Positions 52,701-64,000 of a stretch of 64,000 nt of DNA are shown here, piece by piece (position 1 is the first letter of the stretch; every line of letters begins with the position of its first letter). Position numbers and translations under genes: made by a program. The notes beneath the pieces were generated by a model. It ran no database searches. It was not told the DNA's origin and worked only from the letters and a program-made list of their open reading frames with translations. This DNA comes from Echinococcus granulosus (taxonomy: Eukaryota; Platyhelminthes; Cestoda; Cyclophyllidea; Taeniidae): positions 578,273 to 642,272 of the forward strand of contig NW_020170391.1 of the NCBI RefSeq assembly GCF_000524195.1, written 5' to 3'.

Positions 52701-53727
52701 ACGGCAATGAAGGCAAGGACATTAAACATAAATATGCTATTGAATGGACAAAAAATATTTAATACCATGCAAATAACTTTGGCTCGTATCTATCACCATC
52801 GCCTGACAAACGCAGACAGCTGCGCGGAGCAGGGTGATTGGCATACTTGCCTATCTACAACACCACGAACAGAAGACAGGCAATTCACTCCCCAAGGTGC
52901 GGTCTTCTAAGAGCGGACTGGAAGTCATATTAGAAGGGGCGCCTTAATATCGCATGGTTGCATAGATGAACTAACCTTAGCTGGCCAACCTTCTGCTTTT
53001 ATTGTCAAGCTTAATTTTCAGCGCTTCATTTTCGATAGTAAACAATAACTCCTAGATTGAGAAATTTGTGTAAAAACACCTGGAATACCGGTTACCTAAG
53101 AATTTAAAAATGTTTTCACTGTAAAAAGCTCTGTCCATTACCTTGATAGCTTCACTTATGTGGAATGATTTGCGTGGAAGAATGCTCCGACCCCAGTAAT
53201 GTTGATTACTCTCAATCAATGATTAAACTACATTGATATTTGCACAATACAGAAAATTCTAAAAATATGCGGGTGTAATAAAGTACTGCCTACCACAATC
53301 CAGTGACGCAATAGTTTCACGGTGAGTAATGAACACGACAGCAGATATCGTGGTTGCAGATCCTGTCGCAAATGCCTTCATATACCCCAATCCCTAACCA
53401 CACAAACCATTGCGTAAACCCACTGCCTGTCCAAAACTTACGACGCTTGCAAAACACATAAAGTAACCACTTGTATACTGCTTTTGGTTTAAATGAACAA
53501 ATGATACTCAAATTGCACAAAACTGAGTGGGGACTGGGAGTTCTTTAAAATACTAAAAGCAGTATTTTGATTTATCTATATTGCGAAGTAGGCGAAGAGG
53601 CGTGGAATGGTAGAGTTGAGCAACGGTCAGTGGAAGAACAGATAAAGAGGAAAAAAATGTTCAGAATCAGAGAATCCGTTTAAAGAAGCAGGGCAGCGTC
53701 ATCACTGATGACACTTGATTCGGCCGT
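43795..53727. other. Gene-poor stretch
   Basis: About 10 kb of AT-rich sequence downstream of FoxD. Open frames up to 133 codons (48000-48401, minus) and 125 codons (49895-50272, minus) occur, but with no motif, codon bias or splice framework. I support no gene, RNA or repeat array. Developmental regulators often have flanking enhancer deserts, which is inference only. Confidence 0.45.
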
Positions 53728-55992
53728 TTAATTGGCAGTATACTCGCTTTTGGTGGTGGTAGTGGTGACGGTTGTGGTGGTAAGGGTAGTTGGGATGACA
53801 TCAGACCGGATATTGCTTGAACCGTTTACTACGAAGGTGTCAGAATCCAATTTCGTGGCCTGGTGAATGGCCTTATTCATTGCCTGCATTAAAGGCAACG
53901 GAAATGACGATCCCATAATAAAACCATTGTACTGCCATTTAATAAATAGCTAATCTTGCCTCGTCTTCGTTCACAGTAGAGTTGTCAGCTGGGTTCTGCC
54001 ACCCACTCTGATCGGCACTACTGCTGTGGTGAATGCGCTAAAGTATGCAATAACACATTAAGTCTAAGTGGTGAAATAAATTTTGAAAATGCTCCATATT
54101 TCTTATAAGGAGCTTACTTCAGGTAGTAGAATCAATTTCTTATAATTATTAAAATTAACCATCCAATTACCGTAGTTTCAAACCGTTCAACAGACTCTTT
54201 GTGGATAGTGGTGACCACTTTCCGCTGCTTCTGGATGATTTTCTTCACTCGCTGACCCTCTTCATTCGTGTAGTACTCCACAGTCACCTCTGGATCATCT
54301 TCCTCCGTCTGTTTCAAGACAAATTTACGTCAGAGCAAGACAGACATTACAGTCGACCGCCTACGTGGATGAGATGGTCCTCCACAACCCCGGCAAAATT
54401 TTACTGCCTTAAGCCCAAATTAATTCCCTAAGCGCATGGAGAATTTTTCATGCTCCCAAAGTTGAAAATAAACGGTTTATTTTGTATCATACAGTTAACT
54501 CATCTAGTAAAATAGTCACAGAAACATAGCCTATAGTGTTTGATTTATTTAATCTGTTTGAAAGACTAAGTTGTGCTTTATTAGGTAAACCATAGGGACT
54601 ATTTCAAGCCACAGATTATCCATACCTCTAGGGGATCAAGATAATGCGTTTGTTTGAAGTAACAATGTATCGCTTCGAGTATCTGTGCAGGATTGAATTC
54701 CGAAAAAATGTTAAATTAGTCAATAAAAGTTCACTTTTAAAAGCTGCAAATTTCTTAGAGCTGCTTATTAATATTCGTTAAAACACCAAAAGAAGGAACC
54801 AGGGGTAGTTCAGAAAGTTATACACATATTCGTGAGAAATTAGGATGACGTCTTTTTTACATAAAGTTATATTTTTTGTTTCATTTTTTATCATCTTTTG
54901 ATGATCTAATTAAGTGGTAAAAATAAAAATATTAGAATTTGCGGACACCCTAAGGGAATCACCGACAAATAATGGATTACAAAGGTCTACCTTGCCATAG
55001 GATGCTTGCCAGGAAGGTTGACAAATCTCACCCTTGTGTCAGCACAGCAGTGTATGCAATCGGATCTCCAAGCCTTCCTAGTCGCAACTTCAAAGCAAAG
55101 CTCTTGCAAAAACTTTAACCATTTTGACGTGTGATCACTTTCTTACGCGGTAAGAAAGTTCTCAGTGCCAATCTGATCAAACGTCTAAAACACATATAGC
55201 TTAACAATCCAACCGTAGTTGCTTCTAAGGGAATAGTAGGAATCTGAATGGTCCTTAACAAGCTAAGGTCAACCGAAAAAGCTACCGGATATCATATAGA
55301 TTTACCAAAAATGTGAGTCGATCCTCGCCTATCCATATTTGCAGTTTAGACGGGAATAAGGTTCATCTCGACTTATGGGAGTCAGACATTTTAGGGTAAT
55401 AAAAAATCTACATAAAAGTGGAAGTCATTTTCCAAATTTTAACGCAAAAAACTCGATTCATTGTTTGATTATGTTTAAGTATCTTCGAGAAATTCAGCTG
55501 ATAATATGATTTAAGCATACTAATTGAAAATCATTCCTTAAACATATCGAATTCACCAAGTCATAATTATCAATTTCCTTGTCAGTGATTTAAGTCTGTC
55601 AATGGAAACAAAATGGCTCTAACAGAATAAAGGGAAATTGTATTTGTCTCATTGCTACTGTTTAGGAGAAAAAAGCATGGAAGAAAAGAAGGATAGAGAC
55701 TCACGACCCTCTGGGCGTCGGTGGAGGTATAGGTGAGAGGAGTGTCCGTAGCTGACTGCTGCGGCATAGCCCGGGAGGGGGTACTTGTGACACCTCTGTC
55801 CTGCTCATCTTGGACGTCTATCACGGTATCCTCATCCTCCTGATCCTCCCCCTCCGTGCTGGTGTGACCACTCGTACGGCGCTGACTGCTGACTGGCGAG
55901 GTGTCGGATGCTTGGGCCTGGTTTTCGCGCGTTGTCACCGTTATTGTCACCCCGGGGTAGAGGATATCGCTCTCCACACGTTCCGTTGTCGC
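53728..55992 (-). CDS. C-terminal exons, weakly 4.1-CTD-like; own gene or alternative tail of the SPRY gene
   Basis: Four exons on the minus strand, 55992-55705, 54308-54171, 54037-53960 and 53883-53728, all in phase 0, encode 219 residues to a TAA. The first is Ser/Thr/Asp/Glu-rich low complexity (starts ATTERVESDILYPGVTI). The second contains VEYYTNEEGQRVKKIIQKQR. The third and fourth join as NEDEAMNKAIHQATKLDSDT, and the last ends in Thr-rich sequence. The join and the Thr-rich flank recall the C-terminal domain of protein 4.1 and coracle (DHDQALAxAIxxA). That similarity is from memory and weak, and ankyrin or eIF3g tails were also considered. No FERM domain lies between here and the SPRY exons. 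Because the SPRY exon ending at 57282 also ends in phase 0, direct splicing is possible. The intron 53959-53884 has a GC-AG boundary. Confidence 0.55.
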
Positions 55993-57106
55993 CTTTGGTT
56001 AGTAAGCGATAAGATAAGTTGCAACTTCAGTAGAATAGAAATGGTTAAATGGGTTAGATTGGACATGACCGTGAGAACACAGCAATCTAATCCATCGCAT
56101 CATTAACCATGGCCTCATAATTGCGATAGGAGTAAAGCATACTGACAACTTGTTAGATGTAAGAAAAATTCACCTCACATCATTGCAAAGCATACAATTT
56201 CCAATTGCCATTCCTCAAAAATAGGAAGTTACTTCAGGGAATGCAGCTACATGGAAATTCTAGTCGGCTGAAGTTGTATTTAAAAGATGTTTGTTAGAGT
56301 ATTTTAACAATTCTTTTAAAATTATGAGCGTTTTCGTGTCCAAAATGAATTGATGTAGTGCGATTGAAGGAGAAACTGCCCAGGAATGTGGGGTTTTGGA
56401 ACGAATTGTTTCGTTGTATTTCTCATCTAGCATTAATAAAAGCGATTCTTAAATAGTTTTTCATACACGCTTAAGGTGAGCATTTCTTGAATTTATTAGT
56501 ATCAAGATTTTTGAAACAATCTGGGAAGAGTTAGCAAAAGGTCGCTTATTTGCTGAACGGCAAGAGAGCAGATTTTGAGTGAAAAGTCACGATAAACAGC
56601 AGGATTCTGGTTTCTGCCAGAATCATATAGCTGCCTCAGCATTTGAAAGAATTTTTAGTCCAGAAACAAAACGAGTCAAGATATCCAACTTGTACCCTTC
56701 TGTTGTGACTCTAGGACCCGTTTCGCATCTGCCTGCTTGAAGCACGTAGGGATACAATCATTTATTGAAGGCCGCATACTCTGTATTACTTTAAATCCTC
56801 TACCAGACTATATCGCGGGAAGTTGCACTTGAGCAGCAAATAGCTCATTTAAATATTCATCATCCCAAATCAATGATGAGTTGGGCCTAAAAGCAGGTAT
56901 GGTGCAAAGCTAAAAAGGAAATCCTACTTAAGTCCAAATGCTCCACCGTATTCCAGAGGCGATACTAATCAGCAAGCTCAAGATTGCCAGTTTTCTTGCA
57001 AATAGGTCTTTCAACATCATGACTCTTAATTCATCAGTTAGTCGCAAAACTTCAGATGGAGAAACTGTAATTGACACTTGACAAGGAAAATACAATGAGC
57101 AAATTG
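55993..57106. other. Intron or intergenic, 3' of the SPRY gene
   Basis: About 1.1 kb without coding signal. It holds the candidate poly(A) signal at 56761-56766. Whether it is an intron or a true gene boundary is unresolved. Confidence 0.4.
56761..56766 (-). terminator. Candidate poly(A) signal of the SPRY gene
   Basis: AATAAA on the minus strand, about 340 nt past the TGA at 57109-57107. It supports a transcript that ends with the 57202-57107 exon. Confidence 0.4.
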
Positions 57107-60100
57107 TCAGTGGTAAACAAAGTCAACAACATGCGTGTTGTTATAAGTGAGAACAATTTCATCCAGTGACCAATCTTCGATGTAGAAACGAGAGATGAAT
57201 AACTGACAGAGAAAAATAAACACATTAACTACGCATGACAGCGAAAAGGCTGTAGGTAGAAAATATTTTCGCATATCTTACATGTGGCTGGCGGACTGTG
57301 TTGATGTCGATAGGCCACTTTGGAGAATCTTTCACGAATTCATCCGCAGCTGCGAAGAGTGGATACCATTCCTCCTGTAAAAGGAATCATTTGATTGCTT
57401 ACTCATCTGCTTTTATGAATAAGCTGTACCAGATCTCCAAAGGTAAAAAGTATAGGTTGTTGAAGATGATAATAGGAGGCAAGAATAGGAACAAAGCTGT
57501 AGTTGTACATCATTACAGTTACAAAGTTGGGAAGCAAAATGCACAAAATCCGTTAAATAATATCACATATAAGGAGAGCCACGGCGAAGTCCAGACAGTA
57601 GTAGTTTTAAATTAAACATAATTCTGTAATATGAGGCGCAAACCTTCTGAACAGAGGAGCAAAATCCACCCAATCTAAGCATACAAGTATTTGAAAAGGA
57701 GCACTACCGAGGGCTGATATTTGAAGGGTCGATCGCCGTAGTTGACTTCAAGGGTGGTGCAGAAGAGGGAGGCGGTGGGGTAAAAGATAGTCTTGTCGTG
57801 GGTAATGAAGGAGGAGTCCACGTAATAGGCTGGAGGCAGCACCTCTCCGTTTACTGACCACTGGATCGAGCCATTGTCGAGGTCCAAGAAACAGCCCACC
57901 ACGTCACCAACCTTTACTTTCTGTGGTGTTTAATGTAGAGGTGAAACATTCCAATCATTAAAATTAAATTTTATGGACGTAATTTGAGCTTTTATTTATT
58001 TTTGGCAGCCAAAGTATTGTAACTAGTAAACCATCAGCAGCTGGTTCAAAAATATCAGTAGTCGTTTGAAATGAACCAATTTATTTAAATAAGCAAAATG
58101 AGAAGTAGCATTTTAGCCATAAGAGTAAAGAAAAAGATATAATACCTGAGTGGTTGCTGGCCATAGTTTTACATTATATCCTAATGAAACATTTTTATAA
58201 GCAAATACAAGTCTACTGGTGGAGACATGTACTTGATGCTAAGCAAGCAACACCAGTAACTGCACTTCCGTAAAACTATTTCAACCCACTTGATTTTTCC
58301 AGGCTGGAATTTTCGGGTAAAATTTAACTAGTTATGCGTTATGCTGGACGAAGAGTATTTCAGAATCGCATCGAACTTTCCAACCTACAAATTAATTTTC
58401 TAACCAATACAAACGCTTTCAAATGAAAACAGACACTATGCTCGACGGTAAAAATGCCAACACACTCTGCTAACACCCTAGACGTGTGCTTGTTTGATTG
58501 TCAACCAAGTCGTAGTAGAGCCCCTGTGCACAAAGTTTAGGCACTCAACAACTGAGCACAGTCACAAGGTGACGCCATTTGGACCACAGCACGGCCTTGA
58601 AATGCCAACTTATTAAGTGCCGGAAAAAGTTCGTGTGATTTCGGTATAACTCAAGACTTGTTGCAACTTGTAAACGTAAGTGTGCATTATCAAGTATGTA
58701 CATAAAATGCTTAAGATAGACTTGAATCAAACTTGCTTGCCTCAAATTTAAACTGGTTCCAACGCTGTAGAAGCTTCCTGAGGCATCTACACGGCATTTG
58801 GATGAGGTGCAAAAGCAGTATATGTCCTCCAAAAATGGATTAACGAATTTGATTTTAAGTAATTCATTACTCAAAGGTTAATGTATTAAGTTAAGGAAGA
58901 TTATCCGTTCTTGATAGTGAAGCATTGCCACTGCTTGATGTGCTAACTTGAGATTAACTTGTCAAGAATGATACGCACTCTACAACGTGAGTAGAAAAAT
59001 AGTTTGTCTACACATGCATCAGCTGCGATGTTGAGCTTCAAAGACTATCAAATTGTTTTTAACTTCTTACACATTACGAAGACGCGCCTTTGCCAGATCG
59101 TTTGCCAACTGACTTTTGATGAGAAATGACTTTTGTATTCCAACATTCATTTGAGGAAAAAATAGTTCACTGATTGCCCCTAGAAAATCTACGTACTTCT
59201 TCATCCTTTAAAGACTGTCGTGTGTGGTGGATTGTAGAAGAAATTATTTAACATAACTTTACCAAAGGTCAGAGAGTTACGTCCGGTATCTGCCTGCTCG
59301 ATACAACCTGCAGGTGTATAAGAAGAACCGTCTCAGAAACACTCAAAAATAGCGTGTTAGTCGCATGTCCTATTTGTAGAAGACGACGCAAGACCTACTA
59401 CGATACTTACTCAAGGGAAAATTTAGGCTTGAAGTAAAATGAAGTGAGGTAGATATTGTTCCATCCTCTTACTTTTAGTGATTATCACCTTCTCTTGGCG
59501 TCAGGCAATCATGTACGAGAAGAATTAGGGAGTTGAGAGATGAAAGCATAATAGTGAGCTGTTTTTCGCTTCTAGAGACAAAAAATTTAGTAAAGTGTAA
59601 GGCGCAAGCTCATATCTTTTTTGCAAAAAAACTACGAATCGTAATGGTGAAATATTCTGAGAAGTTTTTGATTTTAACACATTTATACTTAAAAAATCTC
59701 ACAAAATTATTTAGCCACCCTCAACGGCATCAGACCAAAATCAGGCAGAGTTGCACACCACCGCGCTTAGCAATAGCTTAAACGATGACGCAGTATTGTC
59801 ACTTACTACACCGTAATCTTCGACTTCACCATTGAAGACCTTCTTCGCAGGGCTACCATCCGGAGCGAAACCAAAGCCGTAGCCGAGATTATCCGCTCCC
59901 AGTTGAAGGTCGCCGGTGGGAAGGGACCAGCCGACCCTCGCGTATCCACAGTCCTCCACCATCTCCACCTCGTAGTAGTACTTACCTGCCTCAAAGACTC
60001 CCTGTGTGAGAGAAAAAAATGTGCATTGACGATGAAATGTCATTCAATTATGGAGAATGATAGCTCAAGAAAAAGCAATTAATTGATGGAAAATGCTTTT

Positions 60101-63100
60101 GTCTTATTCCTTCTGCATTATCATTTTACAGAAATGGTAAGAAGTTAGGAGATTTAACACATTTTTGTTTTGAAAGTAATATACTAAAGGATGATGTTAG
60201 GAGTCCAGTATTCAATAAATTTGCAGAACCAATTCATACAATTGCCAAATTTACTACAAAAATCAAATTTGTTGCCTGAATTTTAATTATTTGCATTCGA
60301 GGATTGACTGAACAATAGTAATTTTGTTATAAATCAAATGGAACCAGCCGATTTTTACCTTGTTAGCACGGAAGCCTTGCCACTCGTTCTCTTTGGCCTG
60401 GACCATACGTCCATCTTCCGAGACGATGAGATTAAGAGTGGATGTGGTGTCGAATTGGTTGATGCGCCAGCCAGAGTTGACATTCTGTACCATCCGCTCG
60501 GCAGGCACCTCTACAGGCGCTATCCACTTCACCCGCCCGCCCGAGATCTGCTCAGGAGAGTGTACAAATGGCTTCTCGCCGAAGTTCAACGAAACGCGAG
60601 CATCACGCAAGGATACCGCTAAAAGGAGAGGGAAGGACGAACAAATTAGGCACCAAATAATAATTTGTTTATTTCCATTCCACTTCCGCAATTCAGTCAG
60701 CTATATTCCAGACTTCATGCAGACCGCTATGACTTCTGAGTTCTAACCTTCCATCTCTCCAATCATGCGCAAATTCTTTTATTAACGCCCACCAAAATTT
60801 TCCCATTTTCAAGAGTAAATTGAATGCTCAAATAACTGCTTTAATAGCACCTGTGCCTTGCGCTAACGCAGTCCGAAAGTGGTTTTGGGTCCTGCATTGG
60901 TAGAAGCATATTGGGATACATTCAAGTACCTGTAATCTTATATACCAATTCAACCTAAAATAACTTTAACAAAACGGTCAAGCGTTCATTTTGAGGTTTA
61001 TTTAGGATGTGATTCATTGAATGTACAATCACTGACTGTTGACCTAACAGGCTGCGCTTGTGCCGAAATTAATATCCAACTATGGTTTAGCAATTCACCT
61101 ATTCAAAATGATTATGTCTCACAAAACTGGAGCATTAGTCTGCCTTTAGTTGCTAGTGCAAAGGGGACTTTAATTTTTACCACGATTCAATTGAGGGAGA
61201 GCTTTAAAGAACTGACCTCTATTAAAAGTGCAGTAAAGTGCTTTACTTACAGTTGTTCGATGTATGGGCGAAGGAGCGGTGGAAAAAGCTAAACCTTATG
61301 TCTCCTTAGAGTTTTATGCAGGACTTCACCACCCCATACATTCTCTACATGGGTTATTTAAATTCATACAGAACCTCTCCGTAGGCAATAATCAAACTAA
61401 TATGAGCTTTGAGTCATGCTTTTGGCTCAGCTAGATCTTAGTTGTAAATGACGGTGTTCTCACGCCTACAAGGTACACAGAGTCATCGATGGCGATTAGT
61501 CGACCTTATGGGTTTTGTAGCTGAATGGAGGGCAGGAGAAATTCACTTGCTTGGGAAAAAGGCCGAATCAGTGGCGATTTCGGGAGGAATGCACACAATA
61601 TTGGCGTGAGGAGAGGTGACCAGTTGGCCGTTGTGCGACCACATCACATTGCCCTCCAAACCGTCTCCGTTGGGATTCTTCTGCAGTTGGAGGAAGCAAC
61701 CAATCACGTCAGAGACGGAGGCCGGAAAACCCATCTCATGCACCTTCCCGTTATGCACGAGTCTCCCCATTGCCGACTGCTTTACGGAAGAGCCTTCCCC
61801 TAGGGCAGGACAAAATACCGATTCAGGTTAAAGCCAACGCGTTTAGAGCAACTCTTTAAGATAATGACTGCAATTTTAAGCCACGGTTTATGCCTCTAAA
61901 CCTAGACCCTTTTCAACTGCTATAGTAGTCGTGCCTGCATCCCAAGAAGTTCATGCAGAAGCAATAGCCCAGTGTTAAAAAAAATATTTTTTACTTCTCA
62001 TTAAAGATACTGAAAATTGATATCATTCACACATCATTGGCTTAGACTAAAGCGTTTCGGCTGGAAGGCCTAAACCTTATAAAACGGTCTTTTTTGATTT
62101 TTTAAAAGCCTTCATTTTTGTTGCAACTTTCTGTGCATTCCAGAAATTGCAGTCTTACGTACTCCTTCCTGGTTGCTACAGATTAAGTTTCGATACACGT
62201 TAAGTGAACTAATACTCACAATTGGATCACGGCCAACAATTAGTATGAATATGAGTGATTAACACAACTGAGCGACGTGGACTTAGGCGGTTTTTACTGA
62301 CTAGCCTTCAGGATCTTATTTATATGCCGTATTTCTGTGCTCGCCCAAACATTTCAGCAATAAAGAGGTCTGATCCGAAGTCTTTCTACAGATTTTCCGG
62401 TTGAAACCTCAAAAGAAGCCAAGTCTCGCACACATACAAACCTCATTAGATAGCATAATTAGGCGAATTCAAAGGAATAACCTATTAAGGGAGTGATTAC
62501 CATTTTCGGCAGCACCATAACCGTATCCGTGTGAGTCCATTCCAAGCATCAGGGAAGCGTCATTTGTCGACCAGCCAACACGAACATCGCCATCTTCAAG
62601 AACACTCACTTCGTAGTAATAGGCGCCTGGTCCCTTGATCCCTCTATTTGTACGACTTCCCTGAAAAGAGAAGAAATGGCATTACCCAAGGTCACTCTGA
62701 AAATTCAGCAGGCTGAGTGTACTGGTGGCAAAAGAGACCCATAGAGTAAGAACAGCAAGGTGACTGAATCAATAACATGGAAAAAGGTATGATAGACGTG
62801 TTAAATCTAACCATTTTGCTGGCCAAATAAACAGCGATATAAAAAGAAGGCTAATGCCTTTCAAAATTCTCTCAGCAAGGAAAATGAACTTTAAGTTTCG
62901 AAAAATAACTGAAATTGAATTATTTCAAAATTATAACTAAACATGTGCAGAAAGGATTAGCTATAGGGTTGTGCACCTACGAAAGACCTGTTTTTTATGT
63001 GGTGTCAGCCCTGCGGCGACACTTTCCCACAGGTACACTGTCACTTAGTTCACGGAAAGAGCGCTACTTGTTCCCAATTAATCAGGAATCATATTCATTG

Positions 63101-63808
63101 GAGTCAGTACTTCTTGATGATATGGACTCCCAATAACTTCCGTTCCACTCTAGTTCGCATGCTTTTAATGACATGTGTATTCGTTAGTTGAGTAAATTGG
63201 TGGTTATTTGAAAGCTGTCAAGCCCAACAAAAATTATAAAAATGAAAACATCCAGCTTTTATAGGTGTCAACAAATATGTGTGTATAATAAGGTGCTTAA
63301 TTCTGGTAGTTCAATCAAATTGCAGGAGACAACTGTGAATTTTGTTCTTCAATAGTTGTGCCATATAAATTCGAGGCATATTCAGGAAATCAGGAGGTAA
63401 TTTTGCGTTACAAAGGGGAAATTCAAATAGCATGATGGCTCACCTGCCATCCAGCGTCCATCATGGTAGCCACGTCAGTGCCGTAGAAGTCCATGCCGAG
63501 ACCCTGTGTGCAATCAGCGGGCGACATCTGCCAGTGCTGGCGGCTGAGTTCGGGTCGCGGCATCCGTGGAGTCACATTCGGTGGCCGGGCCATCTGACGG
63601 AACTGCTGGGGCGGGCGTTCCGACGAAAGCGTCCAGTCCGCAGGCGCCTTGACAGAGCTGCCGGGAGCGGGGTGGGATGACTTGACCGGTGCGTAGGACT
63701 CCTCCATCAACACTGACGACTCGTGGGGTCCAATTGTGTTCGCGCCACCCTGATAGCCATTCCTTATGCTATCAGCGTCTTCTATGCTCGCACAGGGCGC
63801 TCGGAAAC
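57107..63808 (-). CDS. Tandem DDX1-type SPRY-domain protein, 5' end beyond window
   Basis: Exons on the minus strand: 63808-63444, 62660-62501, 61799-61551, 60618-60359, 60001-59807, 57920-57708, 57374-57282 and 57202-57107. All phases agree to a TGA. The first exon opens at an acceptor in phase 1, so at least one more exon lies beyond the window. It encodes two SPRY modules. SPRY1 has GAYYYEVSVLEDGDVRVGWS and MLGMDSHGYGYG, then IGCFLQLQ and LRDARVSLNFGEKPF. SPRY2 has GKYYYEVEMVEDCGYARVGWS and LGADNLGYGFGF, then VGCFLDLDNGSIQWSVNGE. Each is preceded by a lead-in (HWQMSPAD and GWRINQFD) as in the SPRY of RNA helicase DDX1 (KWQMNPYD, HYYEVSCHDQGLCRVGWS). No helicase motifs follow. The end reads EEWYPLFAAADEFVKDSPKW and a short aromatic exon. 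The role is unknown, and SPRY domains mediate protein contacts. A GC-AG intron lies at 61550-60619. Confidence 0.82.
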
Positions 63809-64000
63809 CTGTTCCTTCTCAAAAAACACGGTTAATACTACCTAAATGCCTTTTGGTATGATTCAAATTGTTTGAGAGGTATTTCAAAGAGTCAGTGCTA
63901 TTGATTACCCACAGAAAGGTGTCAGTCTTGATAGGGGTGAAGGCGTGACATTTAAGACATGCCGCCCGTGCTTATATTTGCATTTATTGAGTGATTTGCA
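63809..64000 (-). other. Intron of the SPRY gene, cut by the window edge
   Basis: The sequence upstream of the 63808 acceptor has an in-frame TGA close to the AG and no further exon. The next upstream exon should lie beyond 64000. Confidence 0.5.

Noticed and set aside
58545..58874. 109-codon minus-strand frame within the SPRY gene intron
   Set aside because: Lies between two in-phase exons (59807 and 57920), lacks motifs, and would break the SPRY2 domain if included.
57107..63808. Ryanodine receptor as identity of the SPRY gene
   Set aside because: RyR also has several SPRY domains, but the lead-in and loop motifs here fit DDX1-type SPRY, and no RyR, RIH or channel sequence is present.
1..64000. 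CRISPR arrays, tRNA or rRNA genes, bacterial operons, spliced-leader genes
   Set aside because: No direct-repeat arrays, cloverleaf boxes or rRNA segments were recognised by eye. The sequence is eukaryotic. A tRNAscan or Rfam run would be needed to exclude small RNAs.

Overview
The window is eukaryotic nuclear DNA. Genes are split by GT-AG introns, intergenic stretches are AT-rich, and transcripts have AATAAA signals. The introns are unusually small (23, 34, 36, 36 and 41 nt are all forced by reading frame). The gene set is metazoan: FIG4, ZC4H2, a Polycomb Scm homologue, RPL6, an SR protein and a FoxD-type forkhead factor. Small introns with divergent, low-complexity-rich proteins suggest a flatworm, perhaps a tapeworm or fluke. 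That last step is inference. I found no spliced leader, rRNA or tRNA to fix the taxon.

Layout. 0-7.3 kb (-): FIG4 lipid phosphatase, 11 exons that chain in frame. 8.4-11.9 kb (+): ZC4H2-like zinc-finger protein, divergent from FIG4. 11.9-27.9 kb: gene-poor. It holds a two-exon remnant of an unrecognised minus-strand gene (12.5-12.8 kb), a decayed transposase end (19.35 kb), a perfect hairpin (16.9 kb) and one small intronless acidic/cysteine gene with a CCAAT/GC-box promoter (22.9-23.2 kb). 27.95-37.5 kb (+): Scm homologue with two MBT repeats and a SAM domain in eight exons. 37.8-38.7 kb (-): RPL6 in four exons, converging tail-to-tail on Scm. 39.3-41.1 kb (+): RRM/RS splicing factor in five exons, divergent from RPL6. 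42.9-43.7 kb (+): intronless FoxD-like gene with CCAAT and TATA boxes, a 21-G tract and a C-terminal eh1 motif. 43.8-53.7 kb: no gene that I can support. 53.7-64 kb (-): exons of a protein with two tandem DDX1-type SPRY modules and no helicase, followed by exons that could be its alternative C-terminus or a separate 4.1-like gene. This locus contains two GC-AG introns.

The genes do not form an operon-like pathway. Shared themes are local: two divergent pairs (FIG4/ZC4H2, RPL6/SR protein), one tight convergent pair (Scm/RPL6), and three nuclear regulators close together (Scm, SR protein, FoxD). The least ordinary items are the double-SPRY gene with its branching 3' end and GC-AG introns, the 72-residue insertion inside MBT repeat 1 of Scm, the 23-nt ZC4H2 intron and the orphan 12.7 kb exon. 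Exon borders were set by hand from splice consensus, phase and remembered family alignments. No search was run.
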